Source: Oscillospiraceae bacterium (lineage in GTDB: Bacteria > Bacillota > Clostridia > Oscillospirales > CAG-272). From it: a stretch of DNA of 64,000 nucleotides. The translations under genes were made by a program, and so were the position numbers. The notes beneath the pieces are model-generated. The model made no database searches. It was not told the origin of the DNA and worked only from the letters and a program-made list of their open reading frames with translations. Numbering within the stretch: the first letter of the stretch is position 1; every line of letters starts with the position of its first letter. The stretch spans positions 1 through 64,000 of the forward strand of contig SVRE01000002.1 of the NCBI GenBank assembly GCA_015065005.1. The letters are read 5' to 3'. This document shows positions 40,636 through 50,199 of this stretch, piece by piece.

Positions 40636-41177
40636 ATGCTAACATTTTATTTGTCTCTAATTACCAACGAAGAGGATAAGGCAACTATTACGAAAATTTA
40701 TGATACTTACCTTAGTTGGATGTTAAAAATAGCCTTTCACTACTTAAAAAACATGCGGATGCTGAGGACGCAGTAAACGATGTGTTTTTAAGCATTATAG
40801 GTGGAAACTGTACTGTGCCAACAAATAACGAAAACGAAACTAAGTCGTATCTCTTTATATGCATAAGGAATTCAGCCCTGAATCTTAAAAAATTAAACAG
40901 CAAGCATAAAACTGTTAATTTTGATGAATTCTTTAATTTGCCGACTGTATATAATTTAGAGGAGGATGTTCTTAAAAAGGATAGCTATTATGAGTTGTTA
41001 GCTTTTGTTAATACCATGCCGTCAATATACAATGATGTATTAACCCTGTATATCTCTTTTGAAAAAACATTAAAGGAAATATCTGTACTGTTGAATTTAC
41101 CATTCAAAACTGTTGAAACAAGATTTAGGCGTGGTAAGAAAATTTTAAAAAATAAATTTGGAGATTTAGATATATGA
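40636..41177 (+). CDS. ECF-type RNA polymerase sigma factor requiring a -1 frameshift
   Basis: Frame 1 MLTFYLSLITNEEDKATITKIYDTYLSWMLKIAFHYLKN; after A AAA AAC (40746-40752) the -1 frame gives HADAEDAVNDVFLSIIGG...KEISVLLNLPFKTVETRFRRGKKIL. Confidence 0.72.
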
Positions 41178-41902
41178 GTACTATTAATAACGCTATGCTT
41201 AAAAGCTGTCTGATTGAAAGCACCTTGGCAGAAATTAAAGAAATTGAAACATTGGATTATTCTGATATAACAGTATCCGAAAGCTTTAAGGAAAGAATAA
41301 GGAAAACTATAACATCACAACAACCAGTAAGGCATACCTTCAATCCAAAAAGAGTTGTCGTTGCGATAGTTGCTGCGATTTTAGTTAGTATATGTGTAAT
41401 GTTTACAGTATCGGCTGAAATAAGAAATGCTGTTGCTGACTTTTTTGTTAAGGCATATGAAACCTTTACTCAGCTTATCATTGTGGAAAACAACGAAGGC
41501 GATAAGGACGTGACAAACACAACGCCTACACAACCCGAGGTGGTTTATCCTACCTCAATTGAGACGGAATATACACTATCTTACATTGCTGATAACAACT
41601 ATATAGAGCTTGATAAAATTGTAAATGATGGTAGAGTGTTTACTGTTTGGACAGACAATACTTGCATAATTGATTTAACTCAAAGTATTGTTGATGAAAA
41701 TGACATTTTATTGGATAACGAAACCTCATTGATGCAATCCAAGCTTATTGGTGATAAAGAGATTTTTTACTCGTTGAAAAACGGTGTTTATTTTGTTTCC
41801 TGGTTAGAGCATGGCTATTATTTCAGCCTAAGCTGTGATGAAGCATTAGGGTGGGCAGAAATAGAAAAAATTGTATTAAGCTTAAACGAAATTAATAAAT
41901 AG
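41174..41902 (+). CDS. Putative membrane-anchored anti-sigma factor
   Basis: ATGA overlap with the sigma gene; single TM segment VVVAIVAAILVSICVMFTVSA. Confidence 0.65.
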   Translation: MSTINNAMLKSCLIESTLAEIKEIETLDYSDITVSESFKERIRKTITSQQPVRHTFNPKRVVVAIVAAILVSICVMFTVSAEIRNAVADFFVKAYETFTQLIIVENNEGDKDVTNTTPTQPEVVYPTSIETEYTLSYIADNNYIELDKIVNDGRVFTVWTDNTCIIDLTQSIVDENDILLDNETSLMQSKLIGDKEIFYSLKNGVYFVSWLEHGYYFSLSCDEALGWAEIEKIVLSLNEINK

Positions 41903-42191
41903 TTACGCTTTTAAGAAACTCACTAATGTTATCATTGGTGAGTTTTTCTGTTTTACCTCTTGCAATTTCTATGTCAATCAACATATTTATGCTATTTTCA
42001 ATATCTAATATAGTTAAATCGGTATTTTTGAAAGTATAATCTTTGTGAAAATCTATTAATATTTGTTTCGCTTTTGAGTATGCTTTTTTATACATATTAG
42101 AGGTTTGATAAATACTATCTTTTCTCAAATTCTTGTATATTTTCCAAGCTTGTCGCTTTTTCTCCACTCGCATTTCATAACTATCTAACAT
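41892..42191 (-). CDS. Hypothetical protein
   Basis: 99-aa ORF. Confidence 0.4.
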   Translation of the reverse strand: MLDSYEMRVEKKRQAWKIYKNLRKDSIYQTSNMYKKAYSKAKQILIDFHKDYTFKNTDLTILDIENSINMLIDIEIARGKTEKLTNDNISEFLKSVTIY

Positions 42192-42373
42192 ATTTTCTCC
42201 TTATATCTCTCTGTACACAATATTACCTTTAGGAGTACATTTAACTGTATATTGTATGTATCAATTTAGAAAAACTTGTACGCATATTTTCGATTGATAT
42301 GTACTTTTGAGATAGAGTTTTATGTGTTTGTTGACTTTTTATTTACAATATGATAGAATTTTATTGTAAAATA

Positions 42374-42433
42374 GTACATCTATTATACAGATAGATGTAC
42401 ACATTTCGGTAGCTTTAATAGGCTACCTTTTTT
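42374..42433 (+). terminator. Hairpin GTACATCTAT/ATAGATGTAC followed by terminator GGTAGC/GCTACC-T6
   Basis: Two consecutive stems with a T run after the second. Confidence 0.5.
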
Positions 42434-42436
42434 GCT

Positions 42437-43348
42437 TTAATCAAGCAGTTTGCCTATTTTATTCATCATATCTGCTCGGTGTTCTATCATAGAATGAGCA
42501 TATCGCTTTAATGTGATTGTTGGATTTTTATGACCTAATGTAACAGAAAGTGTTTTTACATCCATTCCACACTCTAATGCTCTTGTTGCAAAGGTGTGTC
42601 TTAATGAGTGAAAGCCTTTATGTTCAATGCCAAGTTTCTTTAATATTCTTTCAAAGGTTCGTTGATAAGATCGCACCTCTGCGCCATACTTTGTATTGCC
42701 GTCAACTACATATCCACTTTTGTTATTCTGTTTCATTACTTTTAATATTGGTAATAGTTGCTTAGGAAAAACAACTATTCTTTCAGAGGTTTCTGTTTTG
42801 GTAGTGTCTATTACCTTTACATATTCCTTATTTATCCAAGAGTCTCTGCAGGTTTTAGATATATTAATAATTCGCTTTTGCAGGTCTATATCACTCCACT
42901 TTAACGATAATAGTTCTCCAATTCTCAAGCCTGTGTATAGGCAGAGAATTATTCCATAAAGCTTAGGAATATTCTTTTCCTTGATATAGGTTTCTATTTG
43001 CTTTTGCTCTTGCTTCCTAAAGCTCTCAACCGGTTTTTCCCTTACTTTAGGTCTTTGAATTAAATCAGAGAATTGCTTTGTTGCTTTACCTACTGATACA
43101 GCTAAATGTAATGAATTTTTCAGAATGTTTATAATCCCATTTACGGTATTAGTAGATAGTCCTGCCTCTGATAAATTTACTACAAATTTCTGTAGCTCCA
43201 ATGCAGATAAATCTTCTATTTCATAATCGCCAAGCTTTACTGCAATGTGCTTATCAATTTGATGCTTGTAATTTGTATAAGTCCTATATTTAGCTCTTGG
43301 CTTAACATAATATTCAAGCCATTCGGATAGCCAATCCTTAAATTTCAT
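42437..43348 (-). CDS. Site-specific tyrosine integrase (Tn916/phage type)
   Basis: CLYTGLRIGELLSLKWSDID, GFHSLRHTFATRALECGMDVKTLSVTLGHKNPTITLKRYAHS. Confidence 0.93.
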   Translation of the reverse strand: MKFKDWLSEWLEYYVKPRAKYRTYTNYKHQIDKHIAVKLGDYEIEDLSALELQKFVVNLSEAGLSTNTVNGIINILKNSLHLAVSVGKATKQFSDLIQRPKVREKPVESFRKQEQKQIETYIKEKNIPKLYGIILCLYTGLRIGELLSLKWSDIDLQKRIINISKTCRDSWINKEYVKVIDTTKTETSERIVVFPKQLLPILKVMKQNNKSGYVVDGNTKYGAEVRSYQRTFERILKKLGIEHKGFHSLRHTFATRALECGMDVKTLSVTLGHKNPTITLKRYAHSMIEHRADMMNKIGKLLD

Positions 43349-43482
43349 AATTTTAATCTCCTTTTCTATAGTATTTTGTACGCATATTTGTACTTTTATT
43401 GTGTATTAAAAAATATTGGTTTTGTAAAATTTTTGTCAAAGTTTGAAAGCATTAACTAAATGTTTGAAAAGGTCATGTAAAC

Positions 43483-43587
43483 AGGGCGTGTGCTTGTCTT
43501 GAACAAGTGGCGTGCTGCCATTCCCCAAAGCTCGCTACGCTCGCTTCAGGGACCCCTCTGGCGCCTCGCCAGACAAGCACACGCCCT
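43483..43587. repeat. 17-bp perfect inverted repeat enclosing ~71 nt, next to rep
   Basis: AGGGCGTGTGCTTGTCT (43483-43499) / AGACAAGCACACGCCCT (43571-43587). Confidence 0.85.
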
Positions 43588-43622
43588 CACTAAACCAACA
43601 AACAAAATCCATTTGAACGAAA

Positions 43623-43682
43623 GCCGAGGGGTTGCGGGTTTGGCGCTGAGCCGCTTGCCAAAACTCCGCAATCACCCTCGGC
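43623..43682. repeat. Long imperfect hairpin downstream of rep
   Basis: GCCGAGGG-TTGCGG-TTTGGC ... GCCAAA-CCGCAA-CCCTCGGC. Confidence 0.75.
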
Positions 43683-43726
43683 GGCTTTTTCGTTATTCAA
43701 TGTAGGATTTTTTGTTTTAGTATAGG

Positions 43727-44767
43727 TTATACGTTAGAGGTCGGCATTTGCTTTATTACTTCTGGCGATACCGTTCCCACATATTCGCCCTCTTTCCAAC
43801 AAGTAAAGTCGTCAAAAAGCAGTAGCTTTCTGTCCTCTAAGCCAATATTACACACTACATCTTCCTCTAATATGTCAGAAACGAAGTATTGTGGTAAGCC
43901 TTTAGAATACACTATTTTTTCGCCTGTCTTTTCAATGTATTTCATCATATATGCTAAGGACTCTCCAATGTTCTCATTTTCATTCAATGGTTCAAAGTCT
44001 GTCCTTCCAAACAGTTCATTAAAATAGTCAGATTGCCACGTTTCTTGCATCCTTTTCTTTTTGGTGTTAAAATCACGAACCTTAATTAAATATCCCGGTA
44101 ATGTTTTATCGGGAATATAAAAAATGCCGTGAAAATGTAATCTTTGGTTTTTGGGAGATCTCTCCCATACTCCTATATACTTCCATCCCTTACGGTTTGC
44201 AAACGAGCCCAGCCTATTTCTTAACTTTTTTCTAAAAGAATCCTCTGTATGCTTCTTATCGTCATAAGTGAATGTGCAGAAATAATTGAATTTTTGAAGG
44301 TTTGCTTTCCTTGTCATTCGTATTCTGCGACAGATAAGGTTTCGTTGCTTTCTTTCGAGCTGCTGATCTACATATTCTTCCGTTTTTTCAAGAGAATAGA
44401 AGTACGGTCGTAGCTTTTGTATCATAAATTCTCGCCTTTTATCCTTCTTCATTTTAAGAGTTTCCCTATACATTTCTTCAAACAACTCTTTACGGGTTGT
44501 TTTTCTTGTTTTGGGCTTGTTCTGAACCTCTTTTTCAACGTTTTCTTGCTCATTCAAGTCTATGCTTGACTGAGAAAAATCCTCTGAATTTTCGGCTATT
44601 TCAAGGTCAAAAGGCGGTGCTTTTTCGTCTGTGTTTTCGGAGTCATTAACAGGAACTTCTATGATTTCCTCAAGGCGTGATGCCGTTCTTTTTGTAGGCT
44701 TTTCTGTATGCAGAATACCAATATAATGGCTTCCATCAAAATATACCTTTGTTTGATAGTACGGCAT
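43727..44767 (-). CDS. HUH-type replication initiator (rolling-circle Rep-like)
   Basis: FTYDDKKHTEDSFRKKLRNRLGSFANRKGWKYIGVWERSPKNQRLHFHGIFYIP (HxH) and YMMKYIEKTGEK tyrosine region. Confidence 0.75.
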   Translation of the reverse strand: MPYYQTKVYFDGSHYIGILHTEKPTKRTASRLEEIIEVPVNDSENTDEKAPPFDLEIAENSEDFSQSSIDLNEQENVEKEVQNKPKTRKTTRKELFEEMYRETLKMKKDKRREFMIQKLRPYFYSLEKTEEYVDQQLERKQRNLICRRIRMTRKANLQKFNYFCTFTYDDKKHTEDSFRKKLRNRLGSFANRKGWKYIGVWERSPKNQRLHFHGIFYIPDKTLPGYLIKVRDFNTKKKRMQETWQSDYFNELFGRTDFEPLNENENIGESLAYMMKYIEKTGEKIVYSKGLPQYFVSDILEEDVVCNIGLEDRKLLLFDDFTCWKEGEYVGTVSPEVIKQMPTSNV

Positions 44768-44935
44768 CCGATTCCTCCTTTCCCACAGGCTTTAAATTTT
44801 ACTATGAGATAGTAGAGCCTGTGTTTGAATATAATGCGTCAATAAAATAACTATTTTGCATTCTAAGTTCATCAACAGTAGCTCTTTCGGTTGCGTATTC
44901 AATATAATCGTCAAGTCCAATATTTGTATTTCTTG

Positions 44936-45433
44936 CTATATAGGATGATACGTTATCCCCATTAGCTTTTTATATACCTTGAGGGGAACAGTATCACGAT
45001 TATGCTTTGTGTTGCATTTGCTATACATTGCCTTAATAATCAACCACAGTATTAAACCAACCGGTATTATGATAACTAACGATTTCGCAAAATTACCCAA
45101 CCCTGTGGCTATATTTGACATATACAGATTGAAATTTTCTCCTGTTGCAAACAGACTGAAATATGCCTTTGCTTTAATACCAAAGTTATCAAAGCTTTCC
45201 GGTAATATGTTTTTCCAATGTAAAACCTTAGAATAGTCTATTACTGTCGGTTGAGCCTCAATGTCAAGCATAAATACCTCTTTACCAAAAAATTTAAGGC
45301 TATTCCAGAGGTCTTTAAGCGATTCCCAAACACGAAGATATGAGTCTTTATACACGAATATCGCAAGTGCTACAAACCCACCGAATATTAGTATAGTTAG
45401 TATAATGTTAATTGCTCTTAATCTTCTATTCAT
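44936..45433 (-). CDS. Membrane protein with two TM segments, probably truncated or frameshifted
   Basis: IILTILIFGGFVALAIFVY and LVIIIPVGLILWLIIKAMY; a second frame stays coding-like from about 44948 down to about 44807. Confidence 0.55.
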   Translation of the reverse strand: MNRRLRAINIILTILIFGGFVALAIFVYKDSYLRVWESLKDLWNSLKFFGKEVFMLDIEAQPTVIDYSKVLHWKNILPESFDNFGIKAKAYFSLFATGENFNLYMSNIATGLGNFAKSLVIIIPVGLILWLIIKAMYSKCNTKHNRDTVPLKVYKKLMGITYHPI

Positions 45434-45777
45434 ACTAACTCACCCCCCAATACTACACGAAGCTGCATATCAAATAGTCCTTCGGGAACTGTTACAAAAT
45501 AATATGGTGTTTCACCATCCAAATAAGTTATAACTCCATCCTCAAAATTGTCGAAAATTAAGGGTTTTCCCACACCCTGTGTGTAAAATTTAGCCTCTAA
45601 TGTGTCTGTAATCTCTAAAAAATACTCTTTGTTGTGATACTGATAAAATGTTCCTTTTAGTGCCTCCTCATTACTTTCATTTGAAAATAATCGGCTACCT
45701 GTCATACACAAATAGCCGATTATCCATATTACCAGCAACAAGGATACAATCGCTATTATCCTTTTTACTGTTTTCAT
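45430..45777 (-). CDS. Small membrane-anchored protein
   Basis: N-terminal TM; ATGA-type overlap with the next gene. Confidence 0.55.
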   Translation of the reverse strand: MKTVKRIIAIVSLLLVIWIIGYLCMTGSRLFSNESNEEALKGTFYQYHNKEYFLEITDTLEAKFYTQGVGKPLIFDNFEDGVITYLDGETPYYFVTVPEGLFDMQLRVVLGGELV

Positions 45778-45786
45778 AATTTCCTC

Positions 45787-46053
45787 CTAACCTAAAGGAA
45801 ATAAATGCTTATTAACGAAGTCGAGAACCTTATTTGATGCCTCTTTGTGAGCAGCCTTCTTTTCCTCGCTCGTTAATACGCGCTTTAAGCTCTTTTGTGC
45901 ATTATACACCTTTGAGTGATATTCTTCATTTATCCAATTTTCTGGTGTAGGAACACCTGCATCAAAATTGATTTTACATAAAGTTTCCATTTGCTTTTTA
46001 TGGTGCTTTTGGCTTTCCTTAAATTCCTTACGTTTTCTGAACCATCCTACCAT
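45787..46053 (-). CDS. Hypothetical protein
   Basis: 88-aa ORF, start overlaps the upstream small gene. Confidence 0.55.
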   Translation of the reverse strand: MVGWFRKRKEFKESQKHHKKQMETLCKINFDAGVPTPENWINEEYHSKVYNAQKSLKRVLTSEEKKAAHKEASNKVLDFVNKHLFPLG

Positions 46054-46211
46054 ACTAAGTGTTTCTCCTTTACATAGTTATTTTTATAGGCAATAGCATC
46101 TATCAAATCTTCTGCCTCAAAGTCGTGTAAAGACTGTCTACCCCTTAAATTGAATGTTTCAACCGCTACAAAATATCTGTATTCGGCTCTTACTATATGA
46201 AATGTTTTCAT
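46047..46211 (-). CDS. Small hypothetical protein (not in ORF track)
   Basis: MKTFHIVRAEYRYFVAVETFNLRGRQSLHDFEAEDLIDAIAYKNNYVKEKHLVW. Confidence 0.55.
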   Translation of the reverse strand: MKTFHIVRAEYRYFVAVETFNLRGRQSLHDFEAEDLIDAIAYKNNYVKEKHLVW

Positions 46212-46540
46212 GAAATTTTCTCCTTTATTTTCTTATTTTCTATTTCCCATTTACGTATGGTTTCCGTTGATATGAAGGCGTTATCTCTTAAAAACTCTAC
46301 ACATCTTTCAAATGATTTACTCGTAGTGTGGACGATACAGCCCATCTTGTTTAGACACAAAATCACTCTAAACCGGTTATTCGTGAGATAAACAATCTGG
46401 GCAAAATTATCGTCTTTTTCATTTCTTAAGAAAAGCCTACCATCAAGGTATAATGATAAATTATCGTATGTTACTTCATACCCAAGCACCTCTGCTATGT
46501 AGTCGAAGTGTTTCGTAAAATCATATGCCTTGAAAGCCAT
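46208..46540 (-). CDS. Hypothetical protein
   Basis: 110-aa ORF in the same operon. Confidence 0.5.
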   Translation of the reverse strand: MAFKAYDFTKHFDYIAEVLGYEVTYDNLSLYLDGRLFLRNEKDDNFAQIVYLTNNRFRVILCLNKMGCIVHTTSKSFERCVEFLRDNAFISTETIRKWEIENKKIKEKIS

Positions 46541-46550
46541 GGTTTACCTC

Positions 46551-46865
46551 TTACTTTTCTTTAGAAATTTTCTTTAAGTATTTAGCGTTCCTATGTGCCT
46601 CTCTAAGACCGTTTCTGTAACCAACTGTAGCCATAAATTTGCTACCAAATCTGGATGCTACATGCTCATAGTCATTAACACCTGAGTTAAAGCCAATGTT
46701 ATATGATGCCTTCCAATCTGTTTTGGTTTCACCATAAGTTTTCTTGCCCTTTTCCCAAGCCTTCTTAGTTCCTTCCTTGGTTTTCTCCCAAGCTACCTTA
46801 CCAGTTTCTTTGGCTTTACCCCAAGTTTCTCCTGCCTTTTGCTTAAATGTTGCGTTTTCAGCCAT
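46551..46865 (-). CDS. LEA-like amphipathic-repeat protein
   Basis: AGETWGKAKETGKVAWEKTKEGTKKAWEKGKKTYGETKTDWKASY 11-mer-type repeats. Confidence 0.55.
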   Translation of the reverse strand: MAENATFKQKAGETWGKAKETGKVAWEKTKEGTKKAWEKGKKTYGETKTDWKASYNIGFNSGVNDYEHVASRFGSKFMATVGYRNGLREAHRNAKYLKKISKEK

Positions 46866-46867
46866 AA

Positions 46868-48505
46868 TTACACCTCCTGTATATTGTCATCAACGTCTGG
46901 CACTATGTTATCTTCTTCCTCTACTACTGGAAGAAATTCTGGTTGCTCTACGGCTTCACCTTGAATATCAAACACTAATGCCACATTTGCAAATTCGTTT
47001 GTTGGATTACACATACCATAGCCAATGTCTTGTGGCTTTGTATATGTTGCTTCGTAAATGCTCATTTCACCTGCCTTAGCAGTTACTTTACACTCTGGAA
47101 GAATATATCCTGCAAGTCCGGCGCTGTGGTGTCCTGTACCAATACCTGCTGCGTTAATACCGCCTTGTGCATTGATTTCAGTTTCTTCACCGATAATTTC
47201 AATGTAGCAAACACCATAATTTGACTGACAATAGCAATCATAACCTGAGCCTATACCTGCTCCGTACTGACCGCCTGTTACATTGATTTTAGAATTATCA
47301 ATGAAAATCTTTACATACTGGTCTTTGCTTACATTCTTGTAAACTCGGCTACCACCAATACCTGCTGATGCTGTACCTCCTGTAATTTGGTCTAAGTCGC
47401 AGTTTTGGATGGTTATATCTACCGCAGTCCAATAAAGAGCTCCAATAGCTGCTGACTTAGAGCCACCGTCTGCTTTCTTTACTGTTACATTCTTTAATTT
47501 AAGAATGCCTGAGTCATAGTCCCCGTCTACACCACAACCTACACCGATAGCACAACCACCTTCTGCTTCTTGCTTGCCATAACTAAGGTCGCCTGCAATA
47601 AATGTATCTTGTGCAAAACCACCCTTTGCGTACTCAATAACAGTATTTTCAATGGTTACAACAGATTTATCGCCACCACCAATACCAAAAGCCTTATTAC
47701 CATAGCCCTTAGCTGTGAGTGAAGCCATATCTTTAATGGTTAGTGAACCTATGTTCTGGACTGCATTTCCTATGCCACTACCCCTCTTATTTAGATATGT
47801 TTCATCATCTGTGTTACCGTAGCCATCAATGGCAAGATATTCAAGTCCGTTATTTCCTACTGCTACAAGACTATCTCCTGTAAGTAAAAGCTTTGTTCCG
47901 TAAGGTACTTCAATACCATCACCGTCTTTTGCTCCGGTAAGTGATACATTACCTACGATTTTTACAGTAATATCTGCACCATCAAGAAGTGCTAATCCAC
48001 TATCTCCTTCGGTTGTTGCTAAAGACATTACGTTTTCAAGAATGAGTGTGCCTTTACCCCCTATATCAATTCCGTTGAAATGACCGTTCATAATGGTTAC
48101 TTTACCTTCCTCAAGTTCTACACTAACTGTTTTGTCATAATCCTCGGAAAAGATAAATGTTACTTCCTTATTGCCTACATTAAGAGGCTCAGCTATCTCG
48201 ATAGTTGATGGAATTTCAATAGTTGCTCCGTTTTCAATGCTTGCAAGAGCTGTTGTAAGCTCTTCTACATCCTCAACTAAAATAATTGGTGGCTTTTGTG
48301 GTCCAATACCATCATCATTATCGTTACCATTGTCGGTATCAATATCAGTATCGGTATCTGGTTTCAAATCACTGCCTATATCAATGCTTGAGTCTGTTGA
48401 AGGTGTTTCATCAACTGGCTTGTCTGGAACTACTAAAACAGCTATAGCACCAATAGCAGCGATTGCTAAAAATATTGCTAATATAATCATTAGAATTTTC
48501 TTCAT
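46868..48505 (-). CDS. Secreted/surface protein with right-handed beta-helix-like repeats
   Basis: Signal/TM MKKILMIILAIFLAIAAIGAIAVLVV, D/N-rich linker, repeated AGIGSG/AIGVGCG/GIGGG turns. Confidence 0.65.
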   Translation of the reverse strand: MKKILMIILAIFLAIAAIGAIAVLVVPDKPVDETPSTDSSIDIGSDLKPDTDTDIDTDNGNDNDDGIGPQKPPIILVEDVEELTTALASIENGATIEIPSTIEIAEPLNVGNKEVTFIFSEDYDKTVSVELEEGKVTIMNGHFNGIDIGGKGTLILENVMSLATTEGDSGLALLDGADITVKIVGNVSLTGAKDGDGIEVPYGTKLLLTGDSLVAVGNNGLEYLAIDGYGNTDDETYLNKRGSGIGNAVQNIGSLTIKDMASLTAKGYGNKAFGIGGGDKSVVTIENTVIEYAKGGFAQDTFIAGDLSYGKQEAEGGCAIGVGCGVDGDYDSGILKLKNVTVKKADGGSKSAAIGALYWTAVDITIQNCDLDQITGGTASAGIGGSRVYKNVSKDQYVKIFIDNSKINVTGGQYGAGIGSGYDCYCQSNYGVCYIEIIGEETEINAQGGINAAGIGTGHHSAGLAGYILPECKVTAKAGEMSIYEATYTKPQDIGYGMCNPTNEFANVALVFDIQGEAVEQPEFLPVVEEEDNIVPDVDDNIQEV

Positions 48506-48559
48506 AAATCTCCTTTCTGCGCAAATGGGATTGTTAGTCCCATCTACGACTAAAAAATT

Positions 48560-49357
48560 TTATTGTGTGTTATTATTTGGTTCTTCTGGTTCTTTAGACT
48601 TGTCCCGATTCTTTTTGAACGCTTTTCCTATCATCTTGAATGGGAAAATAATTATTTTAATTAGCCATCTAAATCCAGCAATAATAAGCTTTATCAGAAA
48701 AGGTATTGCCGGATAGATAAGATAGATAACAAGAATAAGGATTAAAAGAGCCACTACAATTTTCCACCACTCAAATTCTGCTGGTGGAGGTGTAAATCCG
48801 TTTACAATATCCATTGGACTTGAAACAACAGGAATAACGTGATAAACACCGTCTTTATTAAAGGTTAGCTCGATAATATCAAAATCAAAGAAAACAGTTT
48901 GTTGAGCTGCGTATGTATGCTTATCATTAACATTAGAAATATCGGACGTCCAAGCTTCTTGACAATAATAATCTGTGTTAGCAAAACGGAAAAGAACTAC
49001 TCTTTCATTGTTTTCTACAGCATTGTCATAAAATTCCTTTAAGTCGTCAATATCATCCTCATTTACAAGCAAATTAGCCGCATCAGTGCTATCTGTTCCT
49101 GTAAAATCGCTTCCCTTTAACTCATAAATTGGTGGTACGTTACCCTTTTCATCCTTAATTTCATAAGGCTTGAGGACAAGCTCACATGCCATAGCATCGT
49201 TAAATACGATGTCAAGAACTACGTAACCGCCGTTATCAGGTGGAACTACGCCAATCTTTACATCACGTCCTCTGATATTGCCCTTGATAAAGTAACTAAA
49301 ATAGGTGTTACCATCTTTCTCGAAAGTTTCTCTTTCTACAAAAATCTGTTTGTTCAT
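48560..49357 (-). CDS. C-terminally membrane-anchored protein of the integrated element
   Basis: WWKIVVALLILILVIYLIYPAIPFLIKLIIAGF near the C-terminus. Confidence 0.5.
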   Translation of the reverse strand: MNKQIFVERETFEKDGNTYFSYFIKGNIRGRDVKIGVVPPDNGGYVVLDIVFNDAMACELVLKPYEIKDEKGNVPPIYELKGSDFTGTDSTDAANLLVNEDDIDDLKEFYDNAVENNERVVLFRFANTDYYCQEAWTSDISNVNDKHTYAAQQTVFFDFDIIELTFNKDGVYHVIPVVSSPMDIVNGFTPPPAEFEWWKIVVALLILILVIYLIYPAIPFLIKLIIAGFRWLIKIIIFPFKMIGKAFKKNRDKSKEPEEPNNNTQ

Positions 49358-49379
49358 TTTTAAATCCTCCTAAATTTGA

Positions 49380-49703
49380 TTATTTCTTGTTTTTCTTTTG
49401 ATTCTGCTTGGAGTACTCCATAGCCTGTTCCTTAGTCATGCCAAGTTTTTCTTGTGCATAATAGTACTTGTAAACACCTGCGTGGTCGTGTTGACATTGG
49501 AGATAACCTAAACGAACACCCTGCTCGATTTCAGTGAGCTGTTCGCCCTCCTTATCACCCCACATATGAACACGCTTTCTGTTTTCTTGTGCATAACCCT
49601 TCGCTCTTGTATGAGGGTAAGCCCAACGACCTTTGTCGTACTTCTTCTTTTCTACCGGAGCAGCTTGTGCCGCTTCTGGCTTCTTTGACTTTGAATTAGC
49701 CAT
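49380..49703 (-). CDS. Small basic hypothetical protein, first gene of the element operon
   Basis: 107-aa Lys-rich ORF. Confidence 0.5.
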   Translation of the reverse strand: MANSKSKKPEAAQAAPVEKKKYDKGRWAYPHTRAKGYAQENRKRVHMWGDKEGEQLTEIEQGVRLGYLQCQHDHAGVYKYYYAQEKLGMTKEQAMEYSKQNQKKNKK

Positions 49704-50199
49704 CTTAAAATTTTCCTTTCGTATCTATAACATAATAGTAATGGTTCGGCTCTTCGCCTATATTCAATTTTCAATTTGTAATCAGAGCTTATTTTAAACA
49801 TTTTGTTCGTGCGATCTGTTTTGGTCGGTGGCCACCGTTATCTACCTCGTAGTACCGCAACAACCAATCGTTTTTCTTTCACTCTTACGTGATTACGATA
49901 ACAGTATAGCTTAGAAAAAAGGTGTTTTCCACTAACTGACTCGCCCAAATTCAATTACTTTTCATCCACTTTCTTGTCACACTTTTTACTCAAATATTTA
50001 TTCGTTTTTACTAACCCTCACTAAACCTTGACTAACTCTACATATGAAAAAAGGACAAGGCTTTTGTTGCCCTGTCCCAATTTATCAATCTGCAATTGTA
50101 CGATTTTCAATTTTGCTTTGAAAACATTTTAATATTATTGTAAAAAACTCTTGTAAAATCGTTAGAAAAAGTATATAATATTTCTAACGAGGTGATGGC

